Source of the DNA: Cohnella endophytica
GTDB lineage: Bacteria > Bacillota > Bacilli > Paenibacillales > Paenibacillaceae
Length of the DNA: 64,000 bases
NCBI RefSeq assembly: GCF_003628305.1
Contig: NZ_RBZM01000001.1
Span: 1 to 64,000, forward strand
Direction of reading: 5' to 3'
Part shown: piece by piece, positions 40,045-47,633 of the stretch
Layout of the letters: each line of letters begins with the position of its first letter
How positions within the stretch are numbered: position 1 is the first letter of the stretch
Program-made: the position numbers and the translations under genes
The notes under the pieces: model-generated
Told to the model about the DNA's origin: nothing
Databases searched by the model: none
What the model saw: only the letters and a program-made list of their open reading frames with translations

Positions 40045-40488
40045 ATGAAATATACCAAAATAATAATTCTTATGTTTTTAATATTTACTCTATTAGGCTG
40101 TACAGAAAAATCCAAAGAATTCCCCAAGGAAAATGATTTTACGATTAGTTCGAGCGTATCTAATATGTCGCCCAAGGTTGGAGAGGAAATTACAATCAAC
40201 ACTAAATTAATTAATAAAACAGAGCAAAACTTTGATGTTCAAAGAGGACCTAAATTAATATTAGTACAATATCGTAAAATAGAAGATCCAGTTGATTTAA
40301 TAATTGAGGGTCCGGGATATCAAGATACAATCTGGGCGAATAATGAATATGCAAATATCGAGACAATTAAAATTGAAGAGCCAGGTAAATATAAAATTAA
40401 TATTACTGCATCCTTTAGTATAAAAATGAAAAACGAATATAAGAACTACAGGATAAATTCTGAAAAATTAATCGTTGAGGTGGGATAA
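40045..40488 (+). CDS. Small lipoprotein with immunoglobulin-like domain
   Basis: The 147-residue product has a lipobox signal (IIILMFLIFTLLGCTE) and one beta-sandwich-like domain (VSNMSPKVGEEITINTKLINKTEQNFDV...GKYKINITASFSI), similar to intracellular-proteinase-inhibitor or BsuPI-like folds. It is probably a surface protein of unknown ligand. GGGGGAGAG precedes ATG 40045. Confidence 0.75.
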   Translation: MKYTKIIILMFLIFTLLGCTEKSKEFPKENDFTISSSVSNMSPKVGEEITINTKLINKTEQNFDVQRGPKLILVQYRKIEDPVDLIIEGPGYQDTIWANNEYANIETIKIEEPGKYKINITASFSIKMKNEYKNYRINSEKLIVEVG

Positions 40489-40513
40489 TGCATCTAATGT
40501 GAGCCTTCAAACA

Positions 40514-40981
40514 TCAACTTACAGTCAATTGCACCGTCACGGCTGCCAAGAAGCATGCAAATGCTAAGATCGCTGCGGAGGAACGAACCACGTCCAATCG
40601 CTCCCAACGTTTGATTAACTGCTTCCAATTGCTTGGTGGCGCATCTGGACGCCAGTCGAGTACTCCCTTGTTAATAGGGACAGTTCCGATAATCGTGGTC
40701 AAGATGAAAATGAGCAAGGCAAGTACTCCGGCGCACCGGAAGGCGAAACCGGGGCCAGTGCCATTCAGAAATAGAACGGTAATCCCCGAAACAACCGTCG
40801 GTAGAATAATAGCGGGTACAAGAACTCGTAGCTTCAGAATGAGTGCTTGACGGACCCGAATCTGTGATTGGTAATCCAGATGAGACAGTGACACATGGAC
40901 TCCATAACGAACCACAAACTCTTCGCCAGCTAGAATGCCAGCGAGAAACAAACTAACGAACTCAAAAATGACAAGGTACAT
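40514..40981 (-). CDS. DUF1772-family membrane protein
   Basis: This 155-residue four-helix membrane protein has FVSLFLAGILAGEEFVVRYGVH, VLVPAIILPTVVSGITVLF, a second pair of helices, and the internal NKGVLDWRPDAPPSNWKQLIKRWERLDVVRS motif. This is the DUF1772/anthrone-oxygenase-like pattern (N...W......R W...N/D..R). GGAGGATATCCC precedes ATG 40981. It is GC-richer than its neighbours and on the opposite strand, so it probably has a different origin. Confidence 0.8.
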   Translation of the reverse strand: MYLVIFEFVSLFLAGILAGEEFVVRYGVHVSLSHLDYQSQIRVRQALILKLRVLVPAIILPTVVSGITVLFLNGTGPGFAFRCAGVLALLIFILTTIIGTVPINKGVLDWRPDAPPSNWKQLIKRWERLDVVRSSAAILAFACFLAAVTVQLTVS

Positions 40982-41104
40982 GGGATATCCTCCAAATAAG
41001 TGTTTTCATGTTTGCGCGAGAGTAATGTGTACTAAAGTTAAAATAAATTTATGAACTCAATATGAACGGAAATCCGCGCAATACGTGAAAGGAAGATAGA
41101 TCAA

Positions 41105-41404
41105 ATGATTAAATTAGTTTCCTTTGTATTTGAATTGCTACGTCTATGTATTTTACTTATTTTGACATTGCTTATTCTAGGTGGCCTAGAAAGAGAAATC
41201 TATCGATTGATATTTGGCAATCCAATTTACCTTTGGAGTATGACTTTAGGAAACATGATATTATTTTTAGTGGTTTACCGAAATTATTTTCAGTTTAAGG
41301 GATGGTATAAATCAGAGAATAATAAAAAACTAAAAAAAAGCTCGACAATAAGTTTAATCACTTTCTCAATGGTGCTATTATTAATTCCAATTTGGATAAA
41401 CTAG
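41105..41404 (+). CDS. Three-TM hypothetical protein
   Basis: This 99-residue product has hydrophobic segments ELLRLCILLILTLLILGGL, LWSMTLGNMILFLVVYRNYF and TISLITFSMVLLLIPIWI with a basic loop between. Family unknown. AAAGGAAG lies before ATG 41105. Its last codons overlap the possible leader of the next gene. Confidence 0.6.
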   Translation: MIKLVSFVFELLRLCILLILTLLILGGLEREIYRLIFGNPIYLWSMTLGNMILFLVVYRNYFQFKGWYKSENNKKLKKSSTISLITFSMVLLLIPIWIN

Positions 41405-41424
41405 TAGTTTCAGGGGGAATCGTT

Positions 41425-41640
41425 ATTAATAATCTAATTAAAAGAGCTTCGACTGTGTTTATTGTATTTATTCTATTTATAGGTCTCTTGTATACAACAC
41501 CAATAGGATCAAGAGCTAGAGAAGACATTGCAAACAAAATTATTACCACAAGGTACCAACCATACGCATGGATTGTAGTGGGCAAGGAAAAAAGAGATAG
41601 GTTAATTAAGGAATTCCATAGGAAATACGGTAAAGAATAA
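41425..41640 (+). CDS. Small single-TM protein, possible ATT start
   Basis: About 71 residues: NNLIKRASTVFIVFILFIGLLY forms an N-terminal anchor, followed by a polar helix-rich tail (KEKRDRLIKEFHRKYGKE). AGGGGG stands 6 bases before ATT 41425, whereas the TTG at 41392 lies within the previous gene and has no ribosome binding site. This makes ATT a plausible start and repeats the pattern seen at 20262, 25903 and 32831. Function unknown. Confidence 0.5.
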   Translation: MNNLIKRASTVFIVFILFIGLLYTTPIGSRAREDIANKIITTRYQPYAWIVVGKEKRDRLIKEFHRKYGKE

Positions 41641-41733
41641 ATTAATTATGGCACATTGAACCTAATATCTGGAAATGAAACTCTAACCATTCGAATCGAA
41701 TATCTAATAATTCTCCATAATGGGGGAAGTATC

Positions 41734-42288
41734 TTGACGAAGAAAATAATTATTCCGATTCTTGTTATCTCCATTATCATGCTACTCGTATTGTATACTT
41801 TGTATACAAATCCCAAGAAATACTCTAGTAATATTAATGGGATCAGTTATCAATTGGGAATTGAAAACAGACAGTTGGCTACTCCAGTCAATGTTCAATT
41901 GAATGGATATCTAAATAGACAACTCAACGGAAACAAAAAGTTTGTCGGTTCTTTTTATTTAAAGTTGAGTGACTCCTCTGAGCCTGAAATAAATAGAAAT
42001 ATCGAAATTACTTTCGATAAAGTCGGAAGAGGACTTATCATTTTTGATGAAACCAGTAGTGGGATACCAAAACTAAATTCATATGGAATAGTATTTATCA
42101 ATAATAATCTAAGTGAAATTTCTATAATGAAATACAAAGAAGAAAAGAATGACTTAAATGGAATCCATAAAGGATGGAGTGGCGAAGACGGATTCATGAT
42201 ATCCGGGCCTGCTGAAAATAGATCAGAGGCAATAGACATTGCAAATAAACTAATGAAAAAACTTTTGAATGGATATCCCTTGGTTTAG
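41734..42288 (+). CDS. Membrane-anchored hypothetical protein
   Basis: The 184-residue product has an N-terminal anchor (IIIPILVISIIMLLVLYTLY) and a beta-rich outer domain (VNVQLNGYLNRQLNGNKKFVGSFYLKL...GRGLIIFDETSSGIPKLNSYGIVFI). It resembles proteins of Bacillales without assigned role. TTG 41734 is favoured by GGGGGAAG upstream; the longer frame starts in the leader repeat. Confidence 0.65.
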   Translation: MTKKIIIPILVISIIMLLVLYTLYTNPKKYSSNINGISYQLGIENRQLATPVNVQLNGYLNRQLNGNKKFVGSFYLKLSDSSEPEINRNIEITFDKVGRGLIIFDETSSGIPKLNSYGIVFINNNLSEISIMKYKEEKNDLNGIHKGWSGEDGFMISGPAENRSEAIDIANKLMKKLLNGYPLV

Positions 42289-42328
42289 GATACTTGCTAA
42301 TCTAGCTTTTTCAGAAAGGAGTTAATTG

Positions 42329-42871
42329 ATGTTCTTACTAGCATATATACCAATCATCTTTTTCTTTTTATTGGAATTCCAAAGATTTAAGCCTATAAAG
42401 GAAGTAACGACAAAAGACAACTCCAACAAGATCATTGGAATGACTTTATTAGGGATGATTGTTGTTCCAAGCTTTATCTTTTATGAATTTGCTAATTCGA
42501 AACTAATCATATATTTATTAATAGTTGGGATGCTTATGAGCTGTGTGGGGGTTTGGATCAGATTTTCAGCTATTAGAGTCTTAGGTCGATTCTATAGTAG
42601 AAAAGTAGGCTTTCAAGAAGAGCATAAGGTTATTCAGGTTAGTTGGTATAAATATATCCGGAATCCCGGATATTTAGGGACACTATTAACCTATTTAGGA
42701 TTTGCAATTTCAACATCGAGTTGGATCTCTGTAATCGTAAATATTGCATTATACTTTCTTGCCTATACTTATCGGATGAATATTGAAGAGAGAGTTATGA
42801 AATCCGAATTTAAGGATGAGTACATTCAATACATAAAAAAGACGTGGAGAATAATACCGTTTATTTATTGA
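42329..42871 (+). CDS. Isoprenylcysteine carboxyl methyltransferase-like membrane protein
   Basis: This 180-residue protein has four to five membrane helices and the ICMT/phospholipid methyltransferase signature. RFSAIRVLGRFYSRKVGFQEEHKVI is followed by YKYIRNPGYLGTLLTYLGFAI (the R-x-P-x-Y motif) and RMNIEERVMKSEFKDEYIQYIKKTWRIIP (E-E-x-x-L-like motif and final aromatic part). It probably uses S-adenosylmethionine to methylate a small or lipid-attached acceptor. AAAGGAG precedes ATG 42329. Confidence 0.85.
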   Translation: MFLLAYIPIIFFFLLEFQRFKPIKEVTTKDNSNKIIGMTLLGMIVVPSFIFYEFANSKLIIYLLIVGMLMSCVGVWIRFSAIRVLGRFYSRKVGFQEEHKVIQVSWYKYIRNPGYLGTLLTYLGFAISTSSWISVIVNIALYFLAYTYRMNIEERVMKSEFKDEYIQYIKKTWRIIPFIY

Positions 42872-42906
42872 TTATTTAAATGACATAGGAAGAGGTAGGA
42901 AATATC

Positions 42907-43464
42907 TTGGACAACAACGATGGAACAATTGAGTTAGTTGCTTCTAGTACAGTTATTAATAAAAGTGATCTAAATGGATATTGTCAACCAGTGTGGCATT
43001 TTGTTTTTTTATCGGTTCTTACATTTGGACTCTATGATCTTTATTGGTACTATCGAAATTGGAAATATCTAAAGAAATATAAGGGGTTAAATATAAGTCC
43101 AGTATGGCGAACAATAGGTATACTTGTCCCGATTTTTGGATTGTATCTAATTTATAGCGCGCATAAGGATTACCATAATTTAATAAAAGAAGAAGGGGTA
43201 AATAGAACTATCTACCCGGGGCTCATCGTAGTGGCTATTATCATAACTGGTTTGTTGACCAGGCTGCCTGATCCCTATTGGTTACTTTGTTTTTTATCGA
43301 CGATTCCATTAGCCATCGTGCAAAAAATATTAAATGAATTGTGGAGGAAAGTGCAGCCCGGTTTGATACATAGAACCAAATTTCGAGGCCGGCAGATCTT
43401 TTTGATAGTTATTGGAGTAATCTGGTGGCTGCTCGCAATAATCGGAATGACAGTCCCTGAATGA
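42907..43464 (+). CDS. DUF4234-like membrane protein
   Basis: The 185-residue product has a polar start, then PVWHFVFLSVLTFGLYDLYWYYRNWKYLK and further helices GILVPIFGLYLIY and IVVAIIITGLLTRL, ending in IFLIVIGVIWWLLAIIG. The T-F-G-L-Y-xx-Y-W-x-Y-R-N-W motif is typical of DUF4234-type proteins. TTG 42907 follows AGGTAGG by about 9 bases. Function unknown. Confidence 0.75.
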   Translation: MDNNDGTIELVASSTVINKSDLNGYCQPVWHFVFLSVLTFGLYDLYWYYRNWKYLKKYKGLNISPVWRTIGILVPIFGLYLIYSAHKDYHNLIKEEGVNRTIYPGLIVVAIIITGLLTRLPDPYWLLCFLSTIPLAIVQKILNELWRKVQPGLIHRTKFRGRQIFLIVIGVIWWLLAIIGMTVPE

Positions 43465-43541
43465 GGAGTCGTCCTTTACATTTGAGTAATTGGAAATCAG
43501 AGTGGAACACTAATTGAGCTTAATGGAAGGGGGTTGTCCCT

Positions 43542-44222
43542 ATCCTAATTTCATTTGTTTTAAGTTTAATTTTCAATCGTATTAATCATTATAAGTTTAG
43601 CGATGTAGAGAAAGAGGAATACAACAATATATATGAAGAAGCATTGAGCCAGAATGGGTTGATTAAATACGAAAGTTCGTTTCCCAAACACCGTTTCTTA
43701 CAATACCTCTCAATGAGTAGGAATGTGCTGTTCCATGGATCTAACAATAAAGAAATCAATGAATTTCAACCTCGACGGCAGACGTTATTCAATGGGCAAT
43801 ATGTAGAAGCTGTATTTTCAACAAGCGATGGGATATGGCCGATTTTTTACGCAGTGTTCGATAGAAGCAAACTAATCGGAAACTTCAGGAACGGCTGTAT
43901 TGAATCTAACAATAGCAATCGATTTTATTTCTTCTCGTTAACTGAAGAAACCTTAAATAATGACCCATGGACAGATGGGATCGTGTATATACTTCCCCGA
44001 GAATCATTTTATAAAGTTGGAAAGGGTCTTATAACCTTTGACGAGTGGATTTGTGAAGAACCAATAAAGCCAATAACAAGACTACAAGTAGCTACCGGTG
44101 ATTTTCCTTTCTACAATAAGGTCTCCATACATAGAAGTCGGGAATCGTTAATAAAAACATGGTTATTTTATAAATTCAGAACGGTATTTGTGAGTAAATC
44201 GAGAAAGACAGGTAACAGCTGA
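43542..44222 (+). CDS. Hypothetical protein with ART/DarT-like features, probable ATC start
   Basis: The frame is open from 43524, but the first canonical codon (TTG 43644) lies after a clearly coding leader (LISFVLSLIFNRINHYKFSDVEKEE). AAGGGGG stands 8 bases before ATC 43542. The body contains NVLFHGSNNKEINEFQPRR and a following AVFSTSDGIWPIFYAVF, recalling the H-G and later aromatic positions of ADP-ribosyltransferase-like folds; this is a weak likeness. About 226 residues. What it modifies, if anything, is unknown. Confidence 0.55.
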   Translation: MLISFVLSLIFNRINHYKFSDVEKEEYNNIYEEALSQNGLIKYESSFPKHRFLQYLSMSRNVLFHGSNNKEINEFQPRRQTLFNGQYVEAVFSTSDGIWPIFYAVFDRSKLIGNFRNGCIESNNSNRFYFFSLTEETLNNDPWTDGIVYILPRESFYKVGKGLITFDEWICEEPIKPITRLQVATGDFPFYNKVSIHRSRESLIKTWLFYKFRTVFVSKSRKTGNS

Positions 44223-44278
44223 TAGCATTGTTCATGCTACATGCGTTAAGATAATTACTGAATTCAAATAAGTATGAT

Positions 44279-44307
44279 GAGGATACGAATTTCGTATTCT
44301 CTTTTTT
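44279..44307 (+). terminator. Intrinsic terminator, copy 2
   Basis: GAGGATACGAA-TTCGTATTCTC followed by TTTTTT makes a strong hairpin after the gene at 43542. It is the second copy of the terminator at 37599-37627. Confidence 0.85.
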
Positions 44308-44317
44308 AGTCATTCGT

Positions 44318-44345
44318 GCTACATTGTACCTAATATCTGGAAGTT
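44318..44345 (+). repeat. Conserved leader repeat, copy 2
   Basis: GCTACATTGTACCTAATATC plus TGGAAGTT repeats the leader at 37638 with two or three changes and lies 29 bp before the DinB gene start. Confidence 0.6.
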
Positions 44346-44373
44346 GACAAAACGTAAACACTTGGAGGAAAAC

Positions 44374-44901
44374 ATGCTAAACATGAATAATATTTATCTC
44401 ATTTCGGACATTCCTGGTTATCCACCACAAATAAGTCGATTGCTGTCGATGATGAATTATGCAAGGCATACAACATTAGAAGCCACAAAAGATTTATCCG
44501 TTAATCAATTGGATTTTTTATTAGATCCTGAGAGTAATTCAATTGGTGCATTGTTGATGCATTTCGCTGCGGTGGAATACGCCTATCAAGTGGAAACCTT
44601 CGAAAAACGAGAATTGAATGAACAAGAGATGTCCATCTGGGGAGCTGCTGTGGAACTCGGTGAAAGAGGACGGGCAGAAATTAGGGGAAATGAACTGGAT
44701 TACTATGTTGGTAAATTAAATGAGATCAGAAATCGAACCTATGAATTATTTAAAACCGTCGACGATGACTGGTTATACCAAGAAGAAGAGTTCTGGTATA
44801 AGAAACAAGCTAATCATTATTTCATGTGGTTTCATGTATTTGAAGATGAAATTAATCATAGAGGTCAGATCAGAATGATAAAGAAGAGACTGAAGGTTTG
44901 A
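44374..44901 (+). CDS. DinB-family protein
   Basis: This 175-residue protein has PQISRLLSMMNYARHTTLEATKDLS, then GALLMHFAAVEYAYQVETFE carrying the first histidine, and NHYFMWFHVFEDEINHRGQIRMIKKRL with the C-terminal H-xxx-H pair. It is a metal-binding four-helix bundle of DinB/DUF664 type. GGAGG lies before ATG 44374; the frame from 44344 overlaps the leader repeat. Confidence 0.87.
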   Translation: MLNMNNIYLISDIPGYPPQISRLLSMMNYARHTTLEATKDLSVNQLDFLLDPESNSIGALLMHFAAVEYAYQVETFEKRELNEQEMSIWGAAVELGERGRAEIRGNELDYYVGKLNEIRNRTYELFKTVDDDWLYQEEEFWYKKQANHYFMWFHVFEDEINHRGQIRMIKKRLKV

Positions 44902-44942
44902 ATGTTCAAGATGCCGTAATCTCGGGGAGTTGAGTTAATACA

Positions 44943-45374
44943 ATGAGGAGAGTAGGGGCTTTATTATTTCTTTTCATACTCGCCGTAAGTGGCTTAGTCG
45001 GATGTAACCACTCAGCCGAATTGTATGCTGAAGTAAACCCACAATCCCTTAACAAAAAGGTAAAAGACTTTGCAGATATCTTAAAGGATCGTAATGGGTT
45101 GTTTTTATATACGCTAGTCGGCGAAAAGAACTATTTAATCGTTAATTATTCAAACGTTAATCAAGGAGAGGAAGCAAATTTTCTCGAATCAATAAATGCA
45201 AAAGTCCAGGATCATACCCTAATCATAAATATTAATGTATTAGGTACACAGGATTACCAAGACAAAAGATTAGGGAGCATGAGAGTTTTCAGTCTGGCAA
45301 GTGCTAATAAATATGAGAAAATCCAGATTTTCAAAAATGGCATTGAGACAAGTTTTGATGCAGCAGGTGGATGA
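44943..45374 (+). CDS. Small lipoprotein
   Basis: The 143-residue product has lipobox signal ALLFLFILAVSGLVGCNH and a mixed alpha/beta outer domain (DILKDRNGLFLYTLVGEKNYLIVNYSNV) with no motif that I can name. Short lipoproteins of this form are common in Paenibacillus. The Shine-Dalgarno signal (GGGGAG) is unusually far from ATG 44943. The gene at 45402 starts 27 bp after its stop. Confidence 0.7.
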   Translation: MRRVGALLFLFILAVSGLVGCNHSAELYAEVNPQSLNKKVKDFADILKDRNGLFLYTLVGEKNYLIVNYSNVNQGEEANFLESINAKVQDHTLIININVLGTQDYQDKRLGSMRVFSLASANKYEKIQIFKNGIETSFDAAGG

Positions 45375-45401
45375 TGAGGGCTCAATATGAGGAGGTGTGT
45401 A

Positions 45402-45659
45402 ATGGACAATAAATACAATCCTTATAAAGATGAAACCATTCATACAACTCAGGCTTCCGATAACCATGAGAGGTTTGAAAGACAGGGTTTTAATGATGTA
45501 TTGAAGCATTATGATGCAGTTAACGGATTTCAATCACCCAAACAACTTAATCATTTTCCGAGTTATCTTAAACAAATCATAAGATGGATTATAATAATCA
45601 ACTTACTAATTGTAGTCGGAGTTATTCTCAACCAGGTAATTCACTTGTTAAAAAAATAG
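45402..45659 (+). CDS. Small C-terminally anchored protein
   Basis: This 85-residue protein is polar for 55 residues (NKYNPYKDETIHTTQASDNHERFERQ) and then has one membrane helix (IIRWIIIINLLIVVGVILNQVI) with a short basic end, that is, a tail-anchored layout. GAGGAGGTG precedes ATG 45402. The next gene begins 17 bp downstream. Confidence 0.65.
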   Translation: MDNKYNPYKDETIHTTQASDNHERFERQGFNDVLKHYDAVNGFQSPKQLNHFPSYLKQIIRWIIIINLLIVVGVILNQVIHLLKK

Positions 45660-45676
45660 CGAAAGAGAGGTTTATT

Positions 45677-45877
45677 ATGATTGTACTCGCTTGCGTTTTG
45701 GCGATATTTGGTCTGTTTGGGAGCATTCGGCCAGACCTCATTTGGGTAATATCAGAAAGTTGGAAATCAAATGACGCAACGGAACCCTCCGATTTGTATA
45801 TCATTTCAACCCGCTTTGGGGGAATCGTTTGTTTTCTGTCAGGAATTGGAGTCATCATTGCTTTGGCGGTGGCGTAA
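45677..45877 (+). CDS. DUF6199-like two-TM protein, 66 residues
   Basis: MIVLACVLAIFGLFGSIRPDLIWVISESWKSNDATEPSDLYIISTRFGGIVCFLSGIGV... has the two-helix layout with P-D-L-W...S-x-S-W-K...P-S...R-x-G-G that I associate with DUF6199. The role is unknown. GAGAGG precedes ATG 45677. The stop overlaps the ATG of the next (broken) gene: TAATG. Confidence 0.65.
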   Translation: MIVLACVLAIFGLFGSIRPDLIWVISESWKSNDATEPSDLYIISTRFGGIVCFLSGIGVIIALAVA

Positions 45878-46033
45878 TGAAATCATTTTGTATTTCTATG
45901 CTTCTAATCGTTTTGTTATTGATTGGATGCGGGAATAAAGATATCTTTTAACCCGTTGCAAATGAATGAACTTCAAGTGGGGGTACCATTACCAAGTTGG
46001 GAGTTCGTTAAATCGATAAACAGGACAGATTAA
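45877..46033 (+). pseudogene. Frameshifted small lipoprotein gene
   Basis: ATG 45877 opens a lipoprotein signal (CISMLLIVLLLIGCGNKDIF) that stops at TAA 45949-45951. Removing one T of the TTTT run just before that stop continues the frame as NPLQMNELQVGVPLPSWEF... to TAA 46031-46033. A one-base insertion in a homopolymer therefore seems to have broken a gene of about 53 codons, which is small even when intact. Confidence 0.45.
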
Positions 46034-46059
46034 TGAAAAGTAATAGGGAGGAGCACATA

Positions 46060-46167
46060 ATGGTGTTTAGTTGGTCAGCTGCAATTGCTCAAATTATATC
46101 GATAGGAATCGTCGTACTGGGAATCTTTTTGACTTATAGATTTATAAGAGCAACAAGAAAGAAGTAG
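46060..46167 (+). CDS. Small single-TM protein, 35 residues
   Basis: ATG 46060 lies 6 bases after GGGAGGAG, an excellent ribosome binding site. The product, AIAQIISIGIVVLGIFLTYRF followed by IRATRKK, is one membrane helix with a basic tail. Small proteins of this shape are often regulators of membrane complexes; nothing more can be said here. Confidence 0.6.
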   Translation: MVFSWSAAIAQIISIGIVVLGIFLTYRFIRATRKK

Positions 46168-46258
46168 CTATCATGAATGGCTCAGCCTCACCCTTTACAG
46201 GGGAACAAGTGTTTGGTATAGTTTAATTGGATGTTAATTCCAATTGTGGAGGCTGAAA

Positions 46259-46612
46259 ATGATGGGGAGAGTCGTTCTATTTGATATCAGTAGTCAAGAT
46301 CCTGAGCGTGCGGGAGCTTTCTATTCATCTGTGTTTGGATGGAAGATTTCTGAGCCGAACTGGGGGTATTATCCAGTAACGACAGGTGAAGATAATAAAC
46401 CAGGAATCAATGGGGGCATCTCGAAAGGGCCAAATGATTTTCCGCACGGAATTAGAATACAAATCGAAGTTGAGAACATTGAAGAAGCAATACATAAATC
46501 TGTTGAATTAGGTGCACAAATCGTACGGGATAAAATGGAATTTGATCATTTCTACCTTGCCTATTTAGTTGATCCAGTAGGTAATGGAATAGGATTAATT
46601 CAGAATAAATAA
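46259..46612 (+). CDS. VOC-superfamily protein
   Basis: This 117-residue VOC protein of the short FYxxVFGW class reads GRVVLFDISSQDPERAGAFYSSVFGWKI, then a YYPVTTG loop, and a second half IRIQIEVENIEEAIHKSVELGAQIV ending YLVDPVGNGIGLIQ. GGAGG lies 8 bases before ATG 46259. A terminator follows immediately. Confidence 0.87.
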   Translation: MMGRVVLFDISSQDPERAGAFYSSVFGWKISEPNWGYYPVTTGEDNKPGINGGISKGPNDFPHGIRIQIEVENIEEAIHKSVELGAQIVRDKMEFDHFYLAYLVDPVGNGIGLIQNK

Positions 46613-46618
46613 ATTAGG

Positions 46619-46647
46619 AAAAGGGATCTGCTTGCAGGTCCCTTTTT
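46619..46647 (+). terminator. Intrinsic terminator
   Basis: AAAAGGGA and TCCCTTTTT pair around a short TCTGCTTGCAGG loop region, with a T-run at the end, 7 bp after the VOC stop. Confidence 0.85.
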
Positions 46648-46679
46648 ATAGTTCAGTTCTAAACCAGAAAGGAATCAAT

Positions 46680-46727
46680 AGAACAACCAGCAATTAGAGA
46701 AGCAAATGAAGAATCCGGACAGGGTTT
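46680..46727 (+). pseudogene. Fragment of a Nudix hydrolase gene
   Basis: About 16 codons read EQPAIREANEESGQGF, which matches the core of a Nudix box (A-x-RE-xx-EE-xG). No start, no remaining domain and no longer frame are present, so this is likely the relic of a deleted gene. Confidence 0.35.
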
Positions 46728-46778
46728 TAACATATAATAATGAGGGCAACAGGTAATTATGAAATGAGGGATTCTTTA

Positions 46779-47234
46779 ATGGAGGTTAAGGCTCCTTTCA
46801 AGTTTCTATTTTCACTTCTAATTATTATGATAATAATAACAGGCTGCAACACGAATAAGCCGATAACCCCTAATGAACTCGATAAGATTAACGTCGAAGT
46901 AATTGACAGATCCGAGATGCCTGTAGGTATCGCGTACACAATCAAATTATCCAACGAGTCGAATCATACAATAAAACAAAACAATGTATTTATTAGTTAT
47001 GCTATTAAGACCACAAATGGTTCAAAGGGGAATGAATTCAAGGTAGAGGCGAAGGATAACAAACTGGATATTAAGCCACATGAAGAGGTTCTCTTAAGTG
47101 CATTTACACCTATCGAAGAGCTTCAAGGAAATGATAAAATCATGATGGATGAATGCTATCTAGAAATTAAGGGATATGTAGATCGAGTTGAAGAGGTAAA
47201 TCATTTTGGGAAAACAATAAGTATAAGATTCTAA
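46779..47234 (+). CDS. Lipoprotein, immunoglobulin-like
   Basis: The 151-residue product has lipobox signal FLFSLLIIMIIITGCNT and a single beta-sandwich-like domain (VEVIDRSEMPVGIAYTIKLSNESNHTIKQNNVFISY). ATG 46779 has GAGGG 8 bases upstream; ATGs at 46764 and 46740 are alternatives. It is related in style to the lipoprotein at 40045 but is not a close paralogue. Confidence 0.65.
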   Translation: MEVKAPFKFLFSLLIIMIIITGCNTNKPITPNELDKINVEVIDRSEMPVGIAYTIKLSNESNHTIKQNNVFISYAIKTTNGSKGNEFKVEAKDNKLDIKPHEEVLLSAFTPIEELQGNDKIMMDECYLEIKGYVDRVEEVNHFGKTISIRF

Positions 47235-47332
47235 AGTCGCTAAACAATCTATGTCCTAAAAATGGAATATGTTATAGAATGGAAGAGGATTTCTAATTAG
47301 TCCTAAAGCATAGGACCTTTCTGGGTGAATAA

Positions 47333-47503
47333 ATGAAGAAAATTATTATGATAATCGTTGCTCTGGCTGTATTGTTTGGTACGGCAACTTCTGCGTATGC
47401 TCATTCAGGAAGAACCGATAAAAATGGCGGACATAACTGCTCCGCAAAGTCAAAGCAAAAAGGGCTTTGCACAGGGTACCACTATCATAATAAGAAAAAG
47501 TAG
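47333..47503 (+). CDS. YHYH-domain secreted peptide, 56 residues
   Basis: The product has a signal peptide (KKIIMIIVALAVLFGTATSAYA) and a mature part HSGRTDKNGGHNCSAKSK...GLCTGYHYHN, the exact signature of the short YHYH-domain proteins common in Firmicutes, with two cysteines likely in a disulfide. The many histidines suggest metal binding; the role is unknown. The upstream signal GGGTG is modest. A terminator hairpin follows at 47546. Confidence 0.75.
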   Translation: MKKIIMIIVALAVLFGTATSAYAHSGRTDKNGGHNCSAKSKQKGLCTGYHYHNKKK

Positions 47504-47545
47504 CAGGAAGAAATGAAGAATAAACGAATTTTAATTTAATTAATT

Positions 47546-47578
47546 AAACCCAGCTAAGATATATTTATGGCTGGGTTT
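47546..47578 (+). terminator. Intrinsic terminator-like hairpin
   Basis: AAACCCAGC and GCTGGGTTT form a perfect 9-bp stem around an AT-rich loop, after the YHYH gene. Confidence 0.65.
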
Positions 47579-47633
47579 AATAGTGTAGGGAAATAAGAGG
47601 ACATGACAAAATTAACTCAAGGGGAATTAAACG

